Positions 54,359 through 62,541 of a stretch of 64,000 nt of DNA are shown piece after piece. Location: positions 434,001 through 498,000 of the forward strand of contig NZ_JBLFEP010000005.1 of assembly GCF_047345415.1 (NCBI RefSeq). The letters are read 5' to 3'. Position numbers and translations under genes: made by a program. The notes below the pieces were generated by a model. That model searched no databases and had not been told where the DNA came from. It saw only the letters and a program-made list of their open reading frames with translations. Every line of letters begins with the position of its first letter. Position 1 is the first letter of the stretch. The DNA is from Maribacter_C sp947494565 (GTDB lineage Bacteria; Bacteroidota; Bacteroidia; Flavobacteriales; Flavobacteriaceae).

Positions 54359-54452
54359 AACTGTCAACTTTAAATCAATATTTTATAACTTAGGAGAGCA
54401 ACTCTTGGAACACAGCTGAATAACAGGTGCCTTAGGAGTTCTAAAACTAGTT

Positions 54453-56768
54453 ATGGGTTCGATATCACGAAAGACTTTTTTAACTCAAACGAGTATGCTC
54501 AGCACGTCATTGGTATTGGGACAGGGCTATGATCTTTTCTCCCCATCTGGTCGCCCTGCTCCAGCGGAAGGCGTTGTTGTGGATACGCCTCTCAAAGATG
54601 AGGATCTCTTTGCCTATATCCAGCGTAAACAGGGGAAATTCGACTTGACTTGCTACCGGCAATTGATCGGTGCCGCCAATGCTTTCAAGGAAGGGGACCA
54701 AACCTTAGGTGTTGCGGCGAAGGATGCAACTTCTCGCGCGAATGCACGTACATTGCTAGCGGCCACCAAACTGGGCGATTTGAATCGCATCTTGGTCTTT
54801 CAAGATGGTATTTCCGACCTGATTAACCAAAAGACCTTGAGACAAGAAACTACCCAAAACTGGACAGTGGGAGAACTCAAACAATACGTATTGACCTCTC
54901 CTGAAGAAGATATTAAGAACATCATACCCAGTCTGACCAGTGATACTATAGGATGTCTGGTGAAGCTAATGAGCAATGATGAATTGATTGTGGTAGGGCA
55001 AAAAGTATTCAACCCGCTTCCGAACAGTCAGATTGGGAGCAAAGGGTACCTCAGCGCACGGGTACAGCCCAATTCACCTACGGATCATCCTGAGGATATT
55101 GCCTGGCAGGTTTTCGATGCTTGGTCGTATGCTGTTGGGGATTTATTGCTCGGTACGAATCCGGTGTCAAGCGAACCCAAATCCGTAGCAAAAATCGAGG
55201 CGACCTTATTTGATATTATTACCACATTTCGCCTACAGGACACCTTGCCCAACTGTGTATTGTCGCATATTGATGTACAGGCGCAGGCGGAGGGTTTACA
55301 GCCCGGCACCACCGGTATCTGGTTTCAAAGTTTAGCGGGGACCGAGGCCGCCAACCAGACTTTTGATGTGACGCTAGATAAGATGTTCGCTCATATGAGC
55401 CAGCGACATGGGCGTTATGGACTCTATGCGGAAACCGGGCAAGGAGCCGATTTCACCAATGGCCATGGGGCCGGATTTGATATGGTACTCCATGAGGCCC
55501 GGAAATATGGTTTTGTGCGAGCGCTACAGCAACAGCTTTCCAAGGAAAAAACGCCTGAAAAAACCCCTTGGGTCTTTTTGAACGACGTAGCAGGATTCAT
55601 TGGCCCCGAAGTATTTCGAACTAAGGAACAATTGGTGCGTTGCTGTTTGGAAGATACGATCATGGGCAAATTACACGGACTGACCATTGGTCTTGACATC
55701 TGCTCTACCCTACATATGGATGTCACCCTTGACGATCTCGATTGGTGTATTGCACAAGTGATGCCTGCCAATCCTGCGTACTTGATGGCCCTGCCCACCA
55801 AAAACGACCCCATGCTCAGTTATCTGACTACTGCATTTAGCGACCATGTCAGGATCCGGGAGCAATTCGGCTATAAGGTCAACGATGCGATGTGGGACTT
55901 TTTTAAACAAATTGAAATACTGGATGCCCAGGGCCGTCCTACAGAGCACTTCGGCGATCCCATTTGGGTCTATTACCAGTACTGTCTCGCAAAACGGGAT
56001 CCACGGAGCAAAGAGGATATCTACGCAGAAGGCCAAAAATGTATCGCGCGTATTCGTAAAAGAGGGGTACCCATCACAGAAGGCCATGGACAACAGCTAT
56101 GGGATTTACTACCTGAGCTAGATGCGGAAGTCCATAGGTTATACGAAGACGCCAAAGTCAGTTTATGGACCGAATTGGACCCTGTCTTTACGGCTGCGAT
56201 TCCTGCTTCGGTAGCTCTCCGTACCCAATCGGAAGATCGTAAGGACTATGTCTACCATCCCGAAAGTGGAGAAAAATTGGCAGCACAGGCCTTAAAGACC
56301 TTACGCGAGCTCAGAACCAACTGGGGTGCTACGATTCCCGATGTGCAAATCATCATCTCGGACGGACTGAACCCTAGGGCCCTTATGGACAAGGGGCACC
56401 TCACCCCCTTTTTAAACGGACTTCAAAAAGCGTTACAAGAAAACCAATATGCCCTAAGTGACCAGACCCTGGTCATTCAACATGGACGCGTACGGGCTGG
56501 CTACGCTTGTGGGGAGACCTTGTTCGGAAACGCCAACACGCAACGTCAAAAAGGAATTATCCATATCATAGGCGAACGTCCCGGATCGGGCCATCATAAT
56601 TTCTCCGCCTACTTGACCGTCGCCGCCCCCAGCACCTGGGGACAAACCGGGCAAGTCGATCATGATATTTCACGGGTCATCTCCGGCATCTCCGACACCG
56701 CCCTACCTCCAGAGCAAGCCGTTACGGATACCCTTCGGGTGTTTCAGCAATTGTATACAATGATTTGA
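54453..56768 (+). CDS. eutBC: Fused ethanolamine ammonia-lyase (EutB-EutC in one chain)
   Basis: 771 residues. Residues ~45-570 match the EutB large subunit: GAANAFKEGD, GVAAKDATSRANAR, YAETGQGADF and GFIGPEVF. The positions of E. coli EutB Arg160, Gln162, Asn193, Glu287 and Asp362 are kept as Arg203, Gln205, Asn236, Glu327 and Asp415. Residues ~575-771 match the EutC small subunit (PDVQIIISDGLNPRALMD, IHIIGERPGSGHHN). The enzyme uses adenosylcobalamin to turn ethanolamine into acetaldehyde and ammonia. Usually the subunits are separate and cytosolic. Here the N terminus (SRKTFLTQTSMLSTSLVLG) resembles a Tat leader with RK instead of RR. No eut shell, reactivase (EutA) or permease gene is nearby. 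Repeats flank it on both sides. Confidence 0.9.
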   Translation: MGSISRKTFLTQTSMLSTSLVLGQGYDLFSPSGRPAPAEGVVVDTPLKDEDLFAYIQRKQGKFDLTCYRQLIGAANAFKEGDQTLGVAAKDATSRANARTLLAATKLGDLNRILVFQDGISDLINQKTLRQETTQNWTVGELKQYVLTSPEEDIKNIIPSLTSDTIGCLVKLMSNDELIVVGQKVFNPLPNSQIGSKGYLSARVQPNSPTDHPEDIAWQVFDAWSYAVGDLLLGTNPVSSEPKSVAKIEATLFDIITTFRLQDTLPNCVLSHIDVQAQAEGLQPGTTGIWFQSLAGTEAANQTFDVTLDKMFAHMSQRHGRYGLYAETGQGADFTNGHGAGFDMVLHEARKYGFVRALQQQLSKEKTPEKTPWVFLNDVAGFIGPEVFRTKEQLVRCCLEDTIMGKLHGLTIGLDICSTLHMDVTLDDLDWCIAQVMPANPAYLMALPTKNDPMLSYLTTAFSDHVRIREQFGYKVNDAMWDFFKQIEILDAQGRPTEHFGDPIWVYYQYCLAKRDPRSKEDIYAEGQKCIARIRKRGVPITEGHGQQLWDLLPELDAEVHRLYEDAKVSLWTELDPVFTAAIPASVALRTQSEDRKDYVYHPESGEKLAAQALKTLRELRTNWGATIPDVQIIISDGLNPRALMDKGHLTPFLNGLQKALQENQYALSDQTLVIQHGRVRAGYACGETLFGNANTQRQKGIIHIIGERPGSGHHNFSAYLTVAAPSTWGQTGQVDHDISRVISGISDTALPPEQAVTDTLRVFQQLYTMI

Positions 56769-56814
56769 TGAAACTGTCTGATGTCTGATGATAGAAAAAG
56801 TCAACTTTGCACTA

Positions 56815-56910
56815 TGAATTCAGAATTGTTCATTGCTCATTGTTAATTGATCATTGCCCACCGCTAACTGATAGTTGTTCACTGCTAATTGTTCAATGCC
56901 AACTGCGACT
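56815..56910 (+). repeat. CATTG/AACTG dispersed repeat tract downstream of eutBC
   Basis: Degenerate ~7-bp units (TTCATTGCTCATTGTTAATTG, shown by key CATTG repeats, then CCGCTAACTG, CACTGCTAATTG, ATGCCAACTG) in the same orientation as the tract upstream of eutBC. It fills part of the 353-bp gap between eutBC and the next gene; the rest shows nothing recognisable. Confidence 0.65.
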
Positions 56911-57121
56911 CGAACAAATTACCTAGTAATGGGTATGTTCCCAAGTTATCCTGAAGTATAACTTACCCCCAAATCTGAAATCATATTGAAAATTGATACA
57001 AGCTGGTAGTCAAGGTGGAAAACACTAGTAACTATCTCACGCGTCATAAGGTTTTAGAAGGGTCCTTTTTTTAAATCAAACCTAAGACTAACGTTAGGCT
57101 ACCCGATCAAAAAAATTAAGT

Positions 57122-57757
57122 ATGAAAAACAAAACCATATCCAGTGTTGTTAGTGTTTTGATTATCCTAATCTGGGGACTGGTTGCAGGATATTTATGTA
57201 TTGGAAGTCTGACCCTGATCGATGCCACGGAAAAGGTAAGAATCGTTGAACGAAAAATTGAACAGAGCATTGTAAATGAGATTACGTTGAAAGGAAAAGA
57301 TGTCGATGACCTCATCACAAGGTTGAATGCCCAAGGTTCAAAAAAGAAGCTCTCCTTCGAAGACCAACAAGCCATAAGAGACTTAAATCATGTGCACTGG
57401 TACTATAGCTTTCCCGGATTCTCCTATATCACCTTTATAACCATTTTACCCTACATGGCGCTATTGTTTTTAGGTGCTGGCGCAGGTGGAACGCTAGGAA
57501 GTGTGGCCAGAATGATTATAGACCATGCAAGAAATGTAAGACCTATTCGAGAATCAAAGTTTCTTTCCTTTCCGTTACTCGGTTTTTTTATGGGTATCAT
57601 GGTTTTGGCGATTTCATATGTGATTCCAACTATTTTTATAAAAGGGCAAAGTTCATTGAATATAGCTTCAATTGTCTTGATAAGCTTTTTTGCAGGAGTA
57701 TTCAGTGATGGATTTTATGAAAAAATACAGTTGTTAATTCAAAAGTTTTTTAAATGA
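57122..57757 (+). CDS. Hypothetical inner-membrane protein
   Basis: 211 residues with about four membrane segments (about 9-30, 100-122, 155-175, 182-200). A soluble segment between the first two includes KKLSFEDQQAIRDLN and HWYYSFPGFS. The glycine-rich GAGAGGTLGSVARMIIDHARN follows TM2. No family recognised. Located after eutBC but 353 bp away, so co-transcription is doubtful. Confidence 0.65.
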   Translation: MKNKTISSVVSVLIILIWGLVAGYLCIGSLTLIDATEKVRIVERKIEQSIVNEITLKGKDVDDLITRLNAQGSKKKLSFEDQQAIRDLNHVHWYYSFPGFSYITFITILPYMALLFLGAGAGGTLGSVARMIIDHARNVRPIRESKFLSFPLLGFFMGIMVLAISYVIPTIFIKGQSSLNIASIVLISFFAGVFSDGFYEKIQLLIQKFFK

Positions 57758-57784
57758 AAATTGCAAAATAATGACATTAGTTAT

Positions 57785-57868
57785 CACGCTGGTCTCCGCT
57801 AGCGCCAATTTGTAACTGGTGCCCTTCTGACATAGATTTCGCGGGTATGCCGCAGCACGAAACTTATC
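57785..57868. repeat. REP-like twin hairpin element
   Basis: Two hairpin-forming blocks back to back. CGCTAGCGCCAATTTGTAAC followed by TGGTGCC gives a stem GCGCCA/TGGTGC. TTTCGCGG-GTATG-CCGC...CGAAA gives a second stem. It lies between two convergent genes. The first block resembles REP elements associated with RAYT transposases in Bacteroidota (from memory of the pattern). It may also act as a terminator. Confidence 0.45.
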
Positions 57869-57872
57869 CAAA

Positions 57873-58445
57873 TTAGTTCTCGGGTTTGGTACAACTAATC
57901 CTCCAAAACGGAAACACCACCGTTTCCAAAGGATCTACCCATTCGCCGATCCATTGATACCCTGACTTGGAAATATCGTAAAAGGTCAAACGGGAAAAGC
58001 CATCCATACCATTGGGGGCTCTTTGGGGTTTGTATAAGACAATTTTACCGTCTTCTTTTTTGGTACCCTCCCATGAAGACAAGCTCGGCGTGGCACTGGC
58101 GGAGGTATAGTAATGTACATACCATTTTAGACTATCGGCATTGAACTGTCGAATGCTGCCCGAATGAATTTCATCGGCCTTGATCGTCTCATCTTGAATA
58201 GCGGTGCCGTTCATGATATATTTGAAGGTCCAGGTCATCGCAATAGGTTCTGCCCAGGTGCCATCTGGGTTTTTGCGTTCCGAAATGCACGCACATTCAC
58301 CGATCAACGGCTTAAAATCATCCAATTGTTCAGGTGCATCGGGGTTTCGAAGTCCAAAGGGGTTTTCGGCTGAAGGCTCATAGTCATGCTGAGCATAGCT
58401 TAGGGTAGTTAATAGTATAAAAAATAACGTAGCTAGTGTTTTCAT
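57873..58445 (-). CDS. Exported DUF1579-like protein
   Basis: 190 residues from the ATG at 58445, which begins a clean signal peptide (KTLATLFFILLTTLSYAQ). The frame stays open upstream to 58598 only because it crosses a repeat array. The mature part (DFKPLIGECACISER, MTWTFKYIMNGTAIQDE, WEGTKKEDGKIVLY) resembles lipocalin-like DUF1579 proteins. Function unknown. Confidence 0.7.
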   Translation of the reverse strand: MKTLATLFFILLTTLSYAQHDYEPSAENPFGLRNPDAPEQLDDFKPLIGECACISERKNPDGTWAEPIAMTWTFKYIMNGTAIQDETIKADEIHSGSIRQFNADSLKWYVHYYTSASATPSLSSWEGTKKEDGKIVLYKPQRAPNGMDGFSRLTFYDISKSGYQWIGEWVDPLETVVFPFWRISCTKPEN

Positions 58446-58575
58446 AAAATTGGTTTTGAACTTGTACTTGAATTTGAGCTTGCATTTGAGTTTGTATTTG
58501 AAAGCTCGAGGCGTACGGGATAAAGCGAAAACAGTTGAACCTGAGCTTGAGCTTGAACTTGAGTTTATATTTACA
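58446..58575 (-). repeat. Hexamer-period degenerate repeat upstream of the DUF1579-like gene
   Basis: On the minus strand, units such as CAAACT, CAAATG, CAAGCT, CAAATT, CAAGTA and CAAGTT run up to the start codon. A GC-richer spacer (GCTTTATCCCGTACGCC) sits in the middle and a second run CAAGTTCAAGCTCAAGCTC lies further upstream. The same type of array is at 49917-49960. The remaining ~155 bp to the Crp/Fnr gene hold nothing else clear. Confidence 0.65.
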
Positions 58576-58729
58576 TCCCCTAAAAAGTACAAAAACATAG
58601 GCTAAGTCGTTTATTTTTAACACCTGGAACCTTCTTGCCCTGAGCGGTAATACACTTAATAAATCATTCCAACTGTAACATCAATACCATTTCCGCTACC
58701 AATAGATCAAACCACCAATCAAAAAACCC

Positions 58730-59311
58730 ATGGACGCTTATTTCGACGTTTTCTTCGACTATGTACGTTTGCTTGTTGCTATCCCTGAGGGAGATCAGGC
58801 CATTTGCCGTACGTATTTTAAACCGATACAGGTACCCAAGGATACCATCATTTCCCCGGCAGGGAAAATCCCCGAATACCACAACTTTATCGTATCGGGC
58901 TTTATGCGCAACTACTATACGGATGAAAGCGGGCAGGAAATCACGACCGACTTGAATGACGGTCCGCGCTTCTTTACCTCATACGATGCCTTTATTCACC
59001 GCAAGCCCTCCAAGGAAAACCTGCAATGCATCACCGATTGTGAACTCCTTCAAATCTCACGGGATGATGTGGACGTCACGGCCCAATTGGGAGAGACCCA
59101 ACAAGACTACACGGTACAGATCCTACAACAGCAATTGGAGAAAAACAAGCAACGTGCGGTAGACCTCACTACCCTTTCCGCGGAACAACGTTACCTCAAA
59201 TTGCTCCTGGAATATCCGACCATTATACAGCACATTCCCCTCAAACACATCGCTTCTTATCTGGGAATCAATCCAGGGAGTTTAAGTCGTATCCGAAAAG
59301 ATTTGGGATAA
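58730..59311 (+). CDS. Crp/Fnr-family transcriptional regulator
   Basis: 193 residues. Cyclic-nucleotide-binding-like beta roll (about 20-120; FKPIQVPKDTIISPAGKI, FIVSGFMRNYYTDESGQEI) and a C-terminal helix-turn-helix (HIASYLGINPGSLSRIRKDLG, key residues SYLGINPGSLSRIR). No N-terminal Cys cluster, so an Fe-S oxygen sensor of the FNR kind is unlikely. It sits upstream of a DUF2306 gene; the palindrome at 59329 is a likely target. Confidence 0.86.
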   Translation: MDAYFDVFFDYVRLLVAIPEGDQAICRTYFKPIQVPKDTIISPAGKIPEYHNFIVSGFMRNYYTDESGQEITTDLNDGPRFFTSYDAFIHRKPSKENLQCITDCELLQISRDDVDVTAQLGETQQDYTVQILQQQLEKNKQRAVDLTTLSAEQRYLKLLLEYPTIIQHIPLKHIASYLGINPGSLSRIRKDLG

Positions 59312-59328
59312 TCCAGCAGTACCGATTT

Positions 59329-59344
59329 CTTCACAAATGTGAAG
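59329..59344. promoter_or_regulatory. FNR-spaced palindrome, candidate Crp/Fnr operator
   Basis: CTTCACAAATGTGAAG is a palindrome with only the two central bases unmatched. The core TTCAC-N4-GTGAA has the same 5-4-5 spacing as an FNR box. It lies 17 bp after the Crp/Fnr-type gene and 133 bp before the DUF2306 start. Confidence 0.5.
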
Positions 59345-59476
59345 TGCCAGGGCCGATTTTGCATTTAGATTTGTATCAACAGACCATCTAGAGGTAGTTC
59401 CTAGGCAGCATATCATTCCCATATGACGTCTATACTACTGAAAGCCTGAAGTTCATCAATCAAAAAAATCAATCAC

Positions 59477-60289
59477 ATGTCATCAACCATCACCATCACC
59501 TCATCAAAAGCCACAAAAGTCTTAAAACACTCGATCAACCTTTGGTTCGGGGTCGTTGTGGTCGGACAATTCATTTTCGCCCTTTATATTCTTGGTCTCT
59601 ACGGGGTCAATGGACTAGCTGGGGATTTCGAACGCTGGAATGCCCAAACGACCCATGGCTACGTACAAAGGGACCTTGTGGGCAATATCTTCTTCGGATT
59701 ACACGTGGCACTTGCGGCCATCATCACCGTAGGTGGACCTCTACAGCTGATGAAACGGGTACGCACCAAATTTCCCCGTTTTCACCGGGTCAATGGTCGC
59801 ATCTATGTCATTGCGGCCTTTATCATCAGTATGGCCGGCTTTTACCTGACCTGGGTGCGTGGAGCCTCTGGCGGACTTATCGGTCAAATTTTCGTTTCCA
59901 TCAACGGTCTTTTCATTTTCGTTTGTACCTTTTTTACGGTACACATGGCCATGGCCAAAAAACTGGCTCCCCATCGCAAATGGGCCATTCGTTTGTTTCT
60001 TGCGATGAGCGGCGTTTGGTTTTTTCGGGTATTCCTGATGTTGTGGCTGACCATTCATCAAGGACCAGTGGGCTTTGATATGGAAACCTTTCAAGGGCCC
60101 GCTTTGAATATGATCTCTACCTTTAGCTATATCCTTCCGGTATTGTTCGCAGAGTGTTATTTCCGGGCAAAAGAAAGCAATTCTAAAAAGGTGAAATGGT
60201 CGGTAAGTCTCTTTTTATGGTTTCTGACCGCATGCATTGCCTTGGGCAGCTTTTCAGCGACCATGGGCATGTGGTTGCCGAATATATAG
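59477..60289 (+). CDS. DUF2306 membrane protein
   Basis: 270 residues with about seven membrane segments. DUF2306 motifs: HGYVQRDLVGNIFFGLHVALA, GGPLQLMKRVRTKFPRFHRVNGR (key residues FPRFHRVNGRIY), HRKWAIRLF. Conserved His residues suggest haem or quinone contact, but this is not established. Probably under control of the adjacent Crp/Fnr regulator. Confidence 0.8.
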   Translation: MSSTITITSSKATKVLKHSINLWFGVVVVGQFIFALYILGLYGVNGLAGDFERWNAQTTHGYVQRDLVGNIFFGLHVALAAIITVGGPLQLMKRVRTKFPRFHRVNGRIYVIAAFIISMAGFYLTWVRGASGGLIGQIFVSINGLFIFVCTFFTVHMAMAKKLAPHRKWAIRLFLAMSGVWFFRVFLMLWLTIHQGPVGFDMETFQGPALNMISTFSYILPVLFAECYFRAKESNSKKVKWSVSLFLWFLTACIALGSFSATMGMWLPNI

Positions 60290-61294
60290 CTAGGCCTCCA
60301 TGTATTTTGCGGGCTCCTTCTCAAAACTGACTTTACATCCATCACAGCAGAAATAGACTTTCTCACCTTGGTAGTCCACAATATGCTTCGGATTCTTTTT
60401 GGAAACCGGCACATTACAAACGGGATTGATGTAATAATCCTCGGCAAATTTATCCTCAGCAGAAGTGGAAGTCGTATCCGCAGTTTTGGAAGAACCACAG
60501 CAGGAGTCGGTCTCCGACTTTTGATTTCTAAAATGATCGATAATTTCGGCCAAAATACTAATAGCCACCTCACTGGCGAGTTTGGCGTTGATATCCAAGC
60601 CTACAGGACTCCGTAATTGTGCAATGCGTTCTTCTGAAATGCCCTCTGCTTTTAAATAGGCTTTGATATCCTCCGATTTTCGGGCACTGGCCACAAAACC
60701 GACATAAGCGACCGAGGTCTGCAAGGCTTTTTTTACCGAGAGTTCATCATCTTCACCCTGAGTGGTCACCACAATATGGGTATTGGGAATGCTCCGTAGC
60801 GATTCAAAATTTACCGATCCGGAAACCACATGGGCACTGGGAAAGGTTTGACTATCAGCATCGATTGCCATCACGGAGACCCTAAAATCAGCCGCAGTAG
60901 CCATTTCTACCAATTTCCGCGCGATATTGCTTTTGCCGACGACGACGATCTCTGGTTGTGGAATGACAGGTTCTATCATAATTTCTACGGTTCCTTTACT
61001 TTGACATGACATGACGTACTCTTTATAGGTAGCGGTCTCTCGTGTGCCTCCTTCAGGGGAAATACGAACCCGACGAAAGCGTTTGCTCTTCATCACATCG
61101 AGGGCCTCCTTTACAACGATACCCCGTACGCAGCCGCCACCGATCCAACCGATCAATTCTCCCGTTTGTAGGATCAGGGCCTTGTCTCCTACCTTCCCTG
61201 AACTGGGTGCAATACGGTCGATGACTTGGGCCACGGCGAAATCCGCACCCTCGGCCAAGTGTTTTTCTATTTGTAGTGCCAATTCGTTAAACAT
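60290..61294 (-). CDS. XdhC/CoxI-family molybdenum-hydroxylase maturation protein with C-terminal YHS domain
   Basis: 334 residues. The N-terminal XdhC_CoxI domain (VGDKALILQTGELIGWIGGGC, key GWIGGGCV) is followed by a Rossmann-like XdhC domain (EIVVVGKSNIARKLVEMA, LRSPVGLDINAKLASEVAISI). A Cys cluster SCCGSS at ~263-268 and a YHS domain (NPVCNVPV, YFCCDGCKVSFEKEPAKY) follow at ~290-334. XdhC binds and sulfurates the molybdenum cofactor for xanthine/CO dehydrogenase-type enzymes; the YHS tail probably binds a metal. It overlaps the CoxE-like gene by 8 bp. Confidence 0.88.
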   Translation of the reverse strand: MFNELALQIEKHLAEGADFAVAQVIDRIAPSSGKVGDKALILQTGELIGWIGGGCVRGIVVKEALDVMKSKRFRRVRISPEGGTRETATYKEYVMSCQSKGTVEIMIEPVIPQPEIVVVGKSNIARKLVEMATAADFRVSVMAIDADSQTFPSAHVVSGSVNFESLRSIPNTHIVVTTQGEDDELSVKKALQTSVAYVGFVASARKSEDIKAYLKAEGISEERIAQLRSPVGLDINAKLASEVAISILAEIIDHFRNQKSETDSCCGSSKTADTTSTSAEDKFAEDYYINPVCNVPVSKKNPKHIVDYQGEKVYFCCDGCKVSFEKEPAKYMEA

Positions 61295-62423
61295 CCATCA
61301 ATAGGTTTTCTAATTTTAATAAACTATCCAAGTTGTGCGCCGATTCAAAAGCATCTAAATGAGGCATCACATTGACCATTCCCTTTTGAATGGGTTGGTA
61401 CCCCTTCATACCCTTCAACGGGTTCAACCATACCAACGTCTTGCATTTTCTTCGAATGGTACGGACCGCCTCCTTCAGAACGGTAACACTACCGGTTTCA
61501 AGTCCGTCGCTCAAAACCACAACAATATGCTTTTGACTCAGAAACTTACTGCCGTAGACGGAAAGAAATTCCGTTAGCGACTCCCCGATCTTTGTACCAC
61601 TGGACCAAGAATGCACATTCTTACCGATTTGCTTCAATACCTCCTGTTCATTATTTTGACGGAGCATGGGGGTCACATGGGTCAAGGTGGTACTAAAGGT
61701 AAAGAACTCGAGGCTCTTAAAGTACTTTTTTAACACCATCACATAACGTAATAAATAATAACTATAGGTATCCATCGAACCACTGACATCGAGGATAAAA
61801 ACGACCTTGCGCTTTTCTTTTCTTTTCCGTTTATGCGACAAATCCAAAAGAATACCTCCCTTGGAAATCCCATGGCGAATCGTATTTCTGATATCAATAC
61901 TGCCGCGATTTGCTTGTTCCAACCTTCTCTTAAACCGCATACTCATTTGATGAAAGAGCTCTTCTGCCAATTCTTCCAACTTCTCCTTATCCGTGACATC
62001 CACCTTGGAGAAGTCCGTCATACGCAAGCGGATACTTTCATTCGCACCAACTGTTTCTTTGGCCTCTTTTTCCTCCATTTCTTTCTTTGGAAGCTTGAAT
62101 TCCGTTCCCAAAAAAATGACCGTTGCCGTATCTTTTTCCTTTTTGAGTTGTTGGATCTGCTTTTTTCGCTGTTCCAATTTCTCCTCGTAATAGCGGCTCC
62201 AAAACCGCTGGAACATTTCGTCAAAACGGTCAAAGTGCTCTTTACGCTTGCAATAGATCGCCTTGAGACTGTATTGAAAGAGCTGTCGATCCAAGGCATA
62301 ACCGCGTTCCGCAATCGCAAAAGCATCCCGTGTCTCTTGCGGACCAAGCACAAACTGACGCTCTCGACAATACATGGTAAAGTCGATCAAGCGTTCTTTG
62401 AAAGTTTTTGTGACTTGTTTCAC
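61287..62423 (-). CDS. CoxE-like VWA-domain protein
   Basis: 378 residues. An N-terminal helical, charged region (about 60-125; KKQIQQLKKEK) is followed by a von Willebrand factor A domain with the MIDAS motif DVSGS at 212-216 and VVLSDGLETGSV. CoxE works with the MoxR-type ATPase CoxD in assembling the active site of aerobic CO dehydrogenase-type molybdenum hydroxylases. Its stop overlaps the XdhC gene. Confidence 0.88.
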   Translation of the reverse strand: MKQVTKTFKERLIDFTMYCRERQFVLGPQETRDAFAIAERGYALDRQLFQYSLKAIYCKRKEHFDRFDEMFQRFWSRYYEEKLEQRKKQIQQLKKEKDTATVIFLGTEFKLPKKEMEEKEAKETVGANESIRLRMTDFSKVDVTDKEKLEELAEELFHQMSMRFKRRLEQANRGSIDIRNTIRHGISKGGILLDLSHKRKRKEKRKVVFILDVSGSMDTYSYYLLRYVMVLKKYFKSLEFFTFSTTLTHVTPMLRQNNEQEVLKQIGKNVHSWSSGTKIGESLTEFLSVYGSKFLSQKHIVVVLSDGLETGSVTVLKEAVRTIRRKCKTLVWLNPLKGMKGYQPIQKGMVNVMPHLDAFESAHNLDSLLKLENLLMDV

Positions 62424-62480
62424 TGGAATACGCGTTACGAGTAAAGAGCTACTAATTCAGATAATTAAGTTTAATGCCTA

Positions 62481-62540
62481 TGCTCATGCTATCTATTAAT
62501 TGTTCAATGTTCATTGAAAACTGCCAACTGCACACTAAGC
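62481..62540 (+). repeat. CATTG/AACTG dispersed repeat tract between CoxE and MoxR genes
   Basis: ATTAATTGTTCAATGTTCATTG followed by AAAACTGCCAACTGC (key units), same orientation as the tracts around eutBC although the genes here are on the minus strand. It separates two genes normally adjacent and co-transcribed. Confidence 0.6.
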
Positions 62541-62541
62541 C

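Noticed and set aside
53862..54370. CRISPR array
   Set aside because: The units are long, directly tandem and without unique spacers; no cas genes nearby.
54359..54452. Cobalamin riboswitch before the B12-dependent eutBC gene
   Set aside because: No B12-box-like sequence or characteristic conserved core was found in the short leader.
58446..58598. Ser-rich and Lys/Phe-rich N-terminal extension of the DUF1579-like protein
   Set aside because: It encodes the hexamer repeat array; a clean signal peptide begins at 58445.
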